DNA from: Amycolatopsis alba DSM 44262
GTDB taxonomy: Bacteria > Actinomycetota > Actinomycetes > Mycobacteriales > Pseudonocardiaceae
Direction of reading: 5' to 3'
NCBI RefSeq assembly: GCF_000384215.1
Contig: NZ_KB913032.1
Span: 5,013,602 to 5,077,601 of the forward strand
Length of the DNA stretch: 64,000 nucleotides
Every line of letters starts with the position of its first letter. Positions within the stretch are counted from its first letter, which is position 1. Made by a program: the position numbers and the translations under genes. Positions 20,552 through 27,126 of this stretch are shown piece by piece. The notes beneath the pieces are model-generated. The model saw nothing but the letters and a program-made list of their open reading frames with translations. It searched no databases and had not been told where the DNA came from.

Positions 20552-21916
20552 TCAGGCCGCGAAGCCCGGCTGCCACCGTTCGACGATCGCGCGGGCGGGG
20601 ATCTCCGCGTCGAGCTGACAGAGGATGCCGGTCGACCCGGCGGTCACCCGGTGGATCATCAGGTACTCGGGCGGCAGGTTGAGTGAGCGGCCGATCCGGA
20701 AATCCCGGCCGCGGGTGTCGCCGACCCGGCCCGCCTGCCGCTGCATCCACCGCCGGGTGAAGTGGAACGTGTCGCCCGCCAGCGGTTCGGTGAACGGCGC
20801 AAGGTAGGCGAGCACGTCATCGGCCTGCAGATCCGCGTCGGCCCGGATGAAGCCGGATTCCCTGAGCAGCCGCATGAGCTTCGAGGACTCGCCGTCGAGC
20901 GCCAGCCTGGTCATCTCGCCGAGGTGCTGCGGAATCCCTTCGGGCAACCGGGACACTCCGCCGAAGTCGATCACGCACAGCCTGCCGTCGGCGGTCAGCA
21001 TGAAGTTGCCGGGATGCGGGTCCGAATGCAGGAGCCGTGCCCGTTCCGGCGACGAGTAGTGGAACTCGGTGAGCAGGCGGCCTGCTCGGTCTCGCGCCTC
21101 TTTGTCGCCGCCGGCGATGATCTTCGACAGCGGAGTGCCGGTGACCCACTCCGTGACGACGACCTTTGGCGCGCTGGCGACCACCCGTGGGATCAGGAAC
21201 CCGTGGACGCCTTCGAACGCCTTCACGAAAGCGCGCTGGTTCTGGGCTTCCGCCTGGTAGTCGAGCTCCTCGTGCATCCGCTCGGCGAGTTCCGCCAGGA
21301 GCGGTTTCACCTCGGTCCCCGGCACGAAGGCCTGGAACAACCTGCTGAAACGCTGGAGCTGTCGAAGGTCGCTCCGCAACGCGTCATCGGCACCGGGGTA
21401 TTGCACCTTGACGGCGACTTCGCGGCCGTCGTGCCAGGTCGCGCGGTGGACCTGGCCGATGCTCGCGGACGCGGCCGGTGCGTCGTCGAAGGCCGCGAAC
21501 CGCTGCCGCCAGGTACGCCCCAGCTGCTCGGCGAGGACACGGTGGGTCTGCCGGGTGGGCATGGGCGGCGCCGCGGCCTGGAGCTTCGTCAGGGCCTCGC
21601 GATAGGGCTTTGCCATCTCGTCGGGCACCGCGGCTTCGAAGACACTCAGCGCCTGGCCGAACTTCATCGCGCCGCCCTTGAGCGTGCCTAGGACCTCGAA
21701 GAGCTGCTCCGCGGCCTTGGCGGACAGTGTCGCGTTGACCTCTTCGGCACTCTGCCCGGTCAGCCGCCTGCCCCAGCCTCCGACCGCCCGGCCCGCTATG
21801 CCGAGCGGGATACTGGCCAGCTTCGCCGTTCGCGCTGCCCCGTTGCGGGGGATGGCTGCATCTCGGTCCTCGGCGTTGCGGGAGTCGGTCACCTTCGCGA
21901 TTCTGCCTTGATTCAC
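20552..21916 (-). CDS. ABC1/AarF/UbiB-family atypical kinase
   Basis: The 454-residue protein has the ABC1 family landmarks: 'KFGQALSVFEAAVPDE' (the K-x-G-Q motif), the Ala-rich loop 'ASIGQVHRATWHDG', 'VAVKVQYPG' with the catalytic lysine, 'HSDPHPGNFML' and 'VIDFGGVSRL'. UbiB/COQ8 proteins support quinone or lipid metabolism through an unusual ATPase/kinase activity. The order next to whiB7 and uvrD2 matches Rv3197. It starts at a GTG. The downstream DnaA-like boxes and the AbiEi-like gene are insertions relative to mycobacteria. Confidence 0.92.
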   Translation of the reverse strand: MNQGRIAKVTDSRNAEDRDAAIPRNGAARTAKLASIPLGIAGRAVGGWGRRLTGQSAEEVNATLSAKAAEQLFEVLGTLKGGAMKFGQALSVFEAAVPDEMAKPYREALTKLQAAAPPMPTRQTHRVLAEQLGRTWRQRFAAFDDAPAASASIGQVHRATWHDGREVAVKVQYPGADDALRSDLRQLQRFSRLFQAFVPGTEVKPLLAELAERMHEELDYQAEAQNQRAFVKAFEGVHGFLIPRVVASAPKVVVTEWVTGTPLSKIIAGGDKEARDRAGRLLTEFHYSSPERARLLHSDPHPGNFMLTADGRLCVIDFGGVSRLPEGIPQHLGEMTRLALDGESSKLMRLLRESGFIRADADLQADDVLAYLAPFTEPLAGDTFHFTRRWMQRQAGRVGDTRGRDFRIGRSLNLPPEYLMIHRVTAGSTGILCQLDAEIPARAIVERWQPGFAA

Positions 21917-21969
21917 TCCGCTTGCGCAGCCTGTTGGGGGCGTGCGTGTGGGCTACGTCGCTCGCGGTA

Positions 21970-23004
21970 TCACCGGGCGCCGCATCCGCATCCGGAGTGC
22001 GGCGGCCAGTCGCGATGACGGATCGCCCCGTCGAAGAAGTCGATCTCCAGGGTGGCGTTCCACGCGGGCGGTGCCTTGTCGCTGGGTGAGAGCAGCCGGA
22101 GCGCCTGTGCGGCGGCCAGCGCGGCACACGCTTGCACGGCGCCGAGGTCCGGCTGCTGGACACGTCCCGCGAGCTGGCTCGCCACCCTCGGCCAGGACTC
22201 GTCACGCCCGGCGCGGTGCAGGTCGGCGCAGCGCAGGCAGCTGCTGCGGCCGGGCACCACCAGCGGCCCGACGATGCCGATCCCGTCCCGGACGCGGACC
22301 GGCAGGTGGCTGATCCCGTTCCGGAAGAGTTCCTCGACCACCTCTGGCGCAGGCACCACGGCGTCGGTGAGCAGCGCGAGTTCCGGCCGGCGGTCCGAGT
22401 AGAGCCGGGAGGTCGACGTGTCCGGCCCGGTGCGGTGCACCACCTGAACCATCGCGTCCCGGCGTTGCATGCCGATTTCGGCCTCCGTGTAGCCAGAGCC
22501 CAGATCACGTTCGCGGACCGTGCCCGACGCCCGGACGTCGATGTGCCCGACTCCGCCGTTGGCGAGCAGGACGGCGATGGCCACAGCCAGCCTGCCGTCG
22601 CCGTGGATCGCCACCGCGGTGCGCTTGCGGCGCGCCGTCATGGCCGCGTGATGGTGGCGGGCACGAAGCGACCAGAGGCCCGTCTCCGGCTTCGGTACGG
22701 GATGCCGCTGTGGTTCCCCCGCGTCGGTCACGAGTCCCCTGGCCGTCAGGTCCGTCATCAGGTCCCGCAGCTGTTCGTCATGTTCGCTCTGCGCGAGCAC
22801 GATGTCGTCGGCGGCCCGTTTTCCGTCCAGTTCACGGAGCGCTTCGGCCACCTCGGTGGCGACTCCGGCGATCACCACGGCGTGTGCGGGGTCGAGGCCG
22901 ATCTGGATCTCGCCGTTTCCGCGTTCCAGCACATCCAGGCCGGGAAGCAGGGCCGGGAAGGCGGGCAGGATGATCGATCGCAGATCCGGTTCGCGCAGGT
23001 TCAT
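21970..23004 (-). CDS. ThiF/E1-like protein, TOMM-partner type (Rv3196-like)
   Basis: The 344-residue protein has an N-terminal winged-helix-like region (about 1-100, 'GNGEIQIGLDPAHAVVI') and a degenerate Rossmann segment 'AVAIHGDGRLAVAIAVLLA'. A C-terminal part has 'CLRCADLHRAGRD' and the ending 'HSGCGCGAR', four or five cysteines that could bind zinc. This is how proteins annotated as ocin-ThiF-like or TOMM leader-peptide-binding look. No precursor peptide, YcaO or McbC gene is nearby, so a RiPP role is doubtful. Position matches Rv3196. Confidence 0.72.
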   Translation of the reverse strand: MNLREPDLRSIILPAFPALLPGLDVLERGNGEIQIGLDPAHAVVIAGVATEVAEALRELDGKRAADDIVLAQSEHDEQLRDLMTDLTARGLVTDAGEPQRHPVPKPETGLWSLRARHHHAAMTARRKRTAVAIHGDGRLAVAIAVLLANGGVGHIDVRASGTVRERDLGSGYTEAEIGMQRRDAMVQVVHRTGPDTSTSRLYSDRRPELALLTDAVVPAPEVVEELFRNGISHLPVRVRDGIGIVGPLVVPGRSSCLRCADLHRAGRDESWPRVASQLAGRVQQPDLGAVQACAALAAAQALRLLSPSDKAPPAWNATLEIDFFDGAIRHRDWPPHSGCGCGAR

Positions 23005-23054
23005 GATCGCAGGATCGCACCGGTCCGCCCGCCGGACGCCAAGAAAGACGCGAG

Positions 23055-23084
23055 TTATCCACAGGTTGGCCCCGTTGTGGACAA
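23055..23084. promoter_or_regulatory. Inverted pair of DnaA-box-like 9-mers
   Basis: TTATCCACA (23055-23063) faces TGTGGACAA (23076-23084), the complement of TTGTCCACA. The pair sits between the divergent ThiF-like and peptidase genes. It is the second such pair, 2.5 kb from the one at 20486. Confidence 0.5.
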
Positions 23085-23131
23085 CTCGAGGCTGTGACCT
23101 TTCGGCCCTCGGAGTTGTCGGTGACTGGCCT

Positions 23132-23137
23132 TACCGT
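23132..23137 (+). promoter_or_regulatory. Putative -10 hexamer of a leaderless mRNA
   Basis: TACCGT ends 6 nt before the GTG at 23144. No ribosome site is seen in between. Confidence 0.48.
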
Positions 23138-23143
23138 GGTCGA

Positions 23144-23731
23144 GTGGTCGAAGCACGGACGCCCTCATTGAGGAGCCGGGACACGACGAATCCGTCGGAC
23201 ACTCCCGAACACAAGGTCGAGGTACGGCGTAGCCAACGCCGTCATCGGACCGTCACCGCGTACTGGGACGAGGACACCCTCGTCGTGCTGATCCCTGCCC
23301 GGATGACACGGGCCGAGGAGAAGCACTGGGTAGCCGAGATGCAGCGCAAACTGCTGCGCAAGGGGCCGAGGCAGGCCGCACCGCCGAAGGCCTCGGACGA
23401 GGCGCTGCTGGCGCGCTGCGCCGTGCTCTCGGCGAAGTTTCTGGACGGAAAGGCGATACCCGCGAGCGTTCGCTGGGTGCCGCCGATGCGCACGAGGTGG
23501 GCGTCCTGCACGCCGGTCGACGCGACGATCAGGGTCAGTGATCGCCTGCGCCGGGTGCCGGCATGGGTGCTGGACTACGTCCTCGTGCACGAACTCGCAC
23601 ATTTGAAGGAACCAGGGCACAACGCGGCGTTCTGGGAGCTCGTTCGCCGTTATCCCAAGACCGAGCGCGCCATCGGCTATCTGGAGGGCTTGTCCTCCGC
23701 CGCCGGATGGGGCATCGCGGCGGAGGACTGA
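23144..23731 (+). CDS. YgjP/M48-like zinc metallopeptidase
   Basis: The 195-residue protein has the zinc motif 'VLVHELAHLKEPGHNAAFW' near residues 146-164, with H-E-x-x-H and the downstream His-Asn. This is typical of the YgjP (DUF45) family, the SprT-like group of gluzincins. 'RWVPPMRTRWASCTP' before it is also a family signature. The substrate is unknown. It starts at GTG 23144 behind a -10-like hexamer; earlier in-frame sequence is Arg/Ser-rich and not protein-like. It converges with the zincin_2 gene (6 bp gap). Confidence 0.87.
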   Translation: MVEARTPSLRSRDTTNPSDTPEHKVEVRRSQRRHRTVTAYWDEDTLVVLIPARMTRAEEKHWVAEMQRKLLRKGPRQAAPPKASDEALLARCAVLSAKFLDGKAIPASVRWVPPMRTRWASCTPVDATIRVSDRLRRVPAWVLDYVLVHELAHLKEPGHNAAFWELVRRYPKTERAIGYLEGLSSAAGWGIAAED

Positions 23732-23737
23732 CGTGCC

Positions 23738-25087
23738 TCAGCTCTTGTCTTCGTCGTCCTTGGGCTTGTTCTTCTCGCGCTCGGTGCGTTCGATCTCGGC
23801 GATCGGGTCGATGCCTTCGAGGGTCGACTCGCCATCGCCGAGACGTTCGGCGAAGTCCAGCGGCTCGTCGAGATCTCCGGCGGTCGGCATGAGGTCGGGG
23901 TGCGACCAGAGGCCGTCCCGCTTCTCGATGCCGTGCTGGTCGCCGACCAGCTTCCACAGTGCGGAAGCCGCTCGCATCCGCCTGGGCCGGAGCTCGAGCC
24001 CGACCAAGGTGGCGAAGGTCTGCTCGGCCGGGCCACCCGTGGCACGGCGGCGGCGCAGCGTCTCCCGGAGCGCGTCCGCGCCAGGGAGGCGGTCGCCGAT
24101 GGCCTCGGCGACCACGACGTCGACCCAGCCTTCGACCAGCGCGAGCAGGGTCTCCAGCCGGTTCAGGGCCGCCTTCTGCTCGGGCGAGGTCTGGGGCTCG
24201 AGCAGACCGGAGGACATGGCCTCTTCGATGCTGGCCGGGTTCGACGGGTCGATCTGGCCCGCGAGCTGTTCCAGCGCCGAGGTGTCGACGGAGATCCCGC
24301 TCGCGAACTCCTCGACCGTGGCCAGCAGACGCTGCCGCAGCCAGGGAACGTGCGCGAACAGCCGTTGGTGGGCGGCCTCGCGCGCGGCGATGAAGACCAG
24401 CACCTCGCTGGTCGGCAGCTCCAGGCCCTCGGTGAACTTCTCGATGTTCGCCGGCAAGAGCGCGGAGGTGGCCGCGGGGCCGAGCGGCAGGCCGACCTCG
24501 GTGGAGGTGAGCACTTCGGAAGCCAACTGAGCCAGGGCGTTACCGAGCTGGGAGCCGAAGGCCATCCCGCCCATCTGCCCCATCATCGACAGCAGCGGGC
24601 CGGCGGCCTGCTTGGCCTCGTCAGGCAGTGCCTGGACCCAGGCGCCCGAGACCTGCTGGGCGACGGGGTCGCAGAGGCGCTGCCAGGTAGGCAGGGTCTT
24701 CTCGACCCAGGTACGCGCGGACCACGCGACGGTCGTCGTAGCTCCGGCGGGCAGGATCGTCGCGGCGTCGAGCCACAGCTCGGCGAGGTGGGCGGCGTCA
24801 CGGACGGCTGTGTTCGAGTCGCCGCCACTTGATGACGAAAAGCCGAGCTTGACGTCGCCGCTGTCGCTGCTGCTGAGGTTCTGCAACGCGATCTGTTTCG
24901 CCAGGTCGTAGTTGACCGGCCCGGTCGAGCTGCCGGCCTGGCTGAGCATCTGGCCCAGCTGGCTGAGCATCTGACCGAGCTGATTGAAGGCCTCGGCGCC
25001 GGAGGGCTGGCCGCCGGAATCCGACGGCTCGTTCTCGCCTCGTTTGTCGGGATCGGGCGGTCCGAAGCCGAACGGGGGTTTGCTCAT
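23738..25087 (-). CDS. Zinc-dependent metalloprotease-like, zincin_2 (DUF2342) family
   Basis: The 449-residue protein begins with a Pro/Gly/Gln-rich low-complexity region ('FNQLGQMLSQLGQMLSQAG', a short duplication near residues 36-54) followed by a long helical domain. The expected metal motif reads 'REAAHQRLF', with Arg in place of the first His of HExxH, so metal binding may use other residues. The family is actinobacterial (Rv3195 type) and annotated as F420-associated or as a zincin; activity is not established. It ends in a charged 'KPKDDEDKS' tail. It is divergent from the PDZ protease, consistent with the mycobacterial order. Confidence 0.85.
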   Translation of the reverse strand: MSKPPFGFGPPDPDKRGENEPSDSGGQPSGAEAFNQLGQMLSQLGQMLSQAGSSTGPVNYDLAKQIALQNLSSSDSGDVKLGFSSSSGGDSNTAVRDAAHLAELWLDAATILPAGATTTVAWSARTWVEKTLPTWQRLCDPVAQQVSGAWVQALPDEAKQAAGPLLSMMGQMGGMAFGSQLGNALAQLASEVLTSTEVGLPLGPAATSALLPANIEKFTEGLELPTSEVLVFIAAREAAHQRLFAHVPWLRQRLLATVEEFASGISVDTSALEQLAGQIDPSNPASIEEAMSSGLLEPQTSPEQKAALNRLETLLALVEGWVDVVVAEAIGDRLPGADALRETLRRRRATGGPAEQTFATLVGLELRPRRMRAASALWKLVGDQHGIEKRDGLWSHPDLMPTAGDLDEPLDFAERLGDGESTLEGIDPIAEIERTEREKNKPKDDEDKS

Positions 25088-25093
25088 GGCACC

Positions 25094-25099
25094 ACCGTA
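25094..25099 (-). promoter_or_regulatory. Putative -10 hexamer of a leaderless mRNA
   Basis: On the minus strand TACGGT ends 6 nt before the ATG at 25087. Confidence 0.48.
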
Positions 25100-25175
25100 C
25101 GCGGGTCCTGGGACGCGGAGCTCGTCAAGTGGAGTGATGAGCGTGGCCTTCACCGAGAAGCGAACACCGTCACCG

Positions 25176-25181
25176 TACGCT
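25176..25181 (+). promoter_or_regulatory. Putative -10 hexamer of a leaderless mRNA
   Basis: TACGCT ends 7 nt before the GTG at 25189, with no purine-rich ribosome site between. Confidence 0.48.
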
Positions 25182-25188
25182 GTCACGC

Positions 25189-26295
25189 GTGACTGAGCCC
25201 TCGGAGCAGACCACAGCAACGCGGAGCCGTGCGGGCTCCGCGAGTGACCAGGACCGCTCCGAACGGCGGCTGACCCGGCGAGGCTGGACCCTGCTGGTCA
25301 GCGGTGCGTTGTTCGTCGCGTTCGCGCTGGTCGGGTTCTTCATCCCGGTGCCATACGTGGCGATCAGCCCCGGCCCGACCTACGACACCCTCGGCAAGGA
25401 CGCCGCCGGACAGCCGGTGATCCAGGTCAACGGGCATGAGATCTTCCAGACCTCCGGCGAGCTGCGGATGACGACGGTCTCCCTGCGCGATGGCGGCATC
25501 ACGCTGTTCAACGCGCTCGGGCTCTGGGCGAGCGGCCGGTACGCGCTGGCTCCGCGCGAGGAGTATTTCAAGCCGGGCGAGACCAATGAGCAGGTCCGTC
25601 AGGAGAACATCCAGCAGCTGCAGGACTCGCAGACCGCTGCCCAGGTCGCGGCGCTGCGGCGCAAGTTCCCTGTGAAGGTGCTCGCGAAGACGATCGTCTC
25701 CGGCAGTCCGGCGGACAAGGTGCTCGCCCCTGGTGACCGGCTTCTGGTGGTCAACGGGAAGACGGTCGCCGAGGCGACCGATGTGCGGGCCGCGCTGAAC
25801 GGGACGAAGCCAGGGCAGACCGTCCAGATCACGTTCAAATCCGACGGGCAGGCAGAACGCACCGTGCCGCTCACGCTCGCGCAGCGGCCCGATGGTCCGG
25901 AAGGCTTCATGGGCCTGACCGCGGTGGACCGCGCCGATGTTCCTTTCGATGTGAAGATCTCGCTTCAGGACGTCGGCGGCCCGTCGGCAGGCCTGATGTT
26001 CGCGCTCGCGGTCGTCGACAAGATGGAACCCGGCGACCTCGCCGGTGGCAGGCACATCGCCGGGACGGGTGAAATCTCGGAAAAGGGCGTCGTCGGCGCG
26101 ATCGGCGGCATCTCGTTCAAGGTGGTCGGCGCACGTGAAGCCGGTGCCACCGACTTCCTCGTGCCCGCGCACAACTGTGCCGAGGCGAAGACCGCCGCAC
26201 CCGATGGCCTGAACCTGATCAAGGTATCCACGCTGGACGAGGCGATCGCGCAGCTCGAAAACCTCAAGGCGGGACGGCCCACCGCCTCCTGCTGA
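25189..26295 (+). CDS. PDZ-domain Lon-like serine protease (YlbL family)
   Basis: The 368-residue membrane-anchored protease has one N-terminal helix (about 38-60, 'LLVSGALFVAFALVGFF'). A PDZ domain (about 165-235, 'KTIVSGSPADKVLAPGDRLL') and a Lon-type catalytic domain follow. The Ser-Lys dyad is visible as 'GGPSAGLMFAL' and, further on, 'GGISFKVVGAREAGA'. The active domain is expected outside the membrane. It matches Rv3194c in the conserved block. Cys368 is the last residue. A palindromic repeat with a T tract follows as terminator. Confidence 0.93.
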   Translation: MTEPSEQTTATRSRAGSASDQDRSERRLTRRGWTLLVSGALFVAFALVGFFIPVPYVAISPGPTYDTLGKDAAGQPVIQVNGHEIFQTSGELRMTTVSLRDGGITLFNALGLWASGRYALAPREEYFKPGETNEQVRQENIQQLQDSQTAAQVAALRRKFPVKVLAKTIVSGSPADKVLAPGDRLLVVNGKTVAEATDVRAALNGTKPGQTVQITFKSDGQAERTVPLTLAQRPDGPEGFMGLTAVDRADVPFDVKISLQDVGGPSAGLMFALAVVDKMEPGDLAGGRHIAGTGEISEKGVVGAIGGISFKVVGAREAGATDFLVPAHNCAEAKTAAPDGLNLIKVSTLDEAIAQLENLKAGRPTASC

Positions 26296-26304
26296 CGGCT
26301 GGGG

Positions 26305-26411
26305 GAGCAAGGGACCTTTGCTATCGCCTGCGGGTCTGAAGAGAGCAAGGGACCTTTGGTATCGCCCAGCGTGCGTACTGGGGCAGGCGATAGCAAAGGT
26401 CCCTTGCTCTC
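26305..26411 (+). repeat. Dispersed palindromic repeat, three half-sites, acting as terminator
   Basis: Two left halves (26305-26331 and 26341-26366) compete for one right half (26383-26411); both can pair over 26-27 bp. The right arm leads into CTCTTTTTG (26408-26416), so on the plus strand it forms a good Rho-independent terminator for the PDZ protease gene. Confidence 0.88.
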
Positions 26412-26421
26412 TTTTTGCAGG

Positions 26422-26970
26422 TCAGGGGAGCAGGGTCGCCTTCAGGGCTTCGAGCAGGTTGGGGGCCAGCTCCGGGTTCTCGATGATCTCGTCGACGGGG
26501 ACGTCACCGGGTTCTTCGGGCTGCCCGGCACCGCGAAGCCGCATGACGCACGCTCCGGCGCCATCCCGCAGCACAGCGGCCACGAGCCGGGCCTCGGTAC
26601 GTCGCGGGTGGTCAGCGGCCGCTTGACGCAGGCGTTCGGCGTCGGTCTCGGGCACGACCGGAAGCTCGGCTTCGGCGTCCGGCGGCAGCACGATGATCTC
26701 CTGCGCGAGCGCGCATCCCAGCACCAGATCGGGCCACGCGATCTGCGCCAGCGCCTCACCCAGATCGCCACCCGGCAGCGACTCCTGGGCGACCGGCGTC
26801 AGCGGGGCCGACGCGTCGAGTTGCCCGGCCAGTTCGGGCTGCTCGTCCAGCAGTGCCGCGGTCGGGACCAGCGCGAACAACTGCGGCGGCTGATCCCATC
26901 CTCCGGAGGCGACGAACTCCTCGACTTCACGGGCCAGGCCGGCCACGCCCTGCTGCTCACTCGGTGCCAT
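26422..26970 (-). CDS. PPA1309 family protein
   Basis: The 182-residue soluble protein matches the actinobacterial PPA1309 family: 'GLAREVEEFVASGGWDQPP' at the start, 'LFALVPTAALL', 'AQIAWPDLVLGCALAQEI' and 'AVLRDGAGACVMRLRG' near the C-terminus. The family function is unknown. I chose the ATG at 26970; in-frame sequence further upstream is antisense to UPF0182. It diverges from the UPF0182 gene, as commonly seen in actinobacteria. Confidence 0.85.
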   Translation of the reverse strand: MAPSEQQGVAGLAREVEEFVASGGWDQPPQLFALVPTAALLDEQPELAGQLDASAPLTPVAQESLPGGDLGEALAQIAWPDLVLGCALAQEIIVLPPDAEAELPVVPETDAERLRQAAADHPRRTEARLVAAVLRDGAGACVMRLRGAGQPEEPGDVPVDEIIENPELAPNLLEALKATLLP

Positions 26971-27126
26971 TGGCACATCGTTCCAGGCGGTCGGGGCAGC
27001 GGCCTTCCGAGTCCGGTTTGGGCGGGTTCCGGGAACTTCTGACGGCATCCGTAGAGTTAGAGCATCAGGGGCCGCATGCGGTACGCGCGCCCCTGCGAAA
27101 AGTTCACCAAACCAGGAGCGTGTGCA

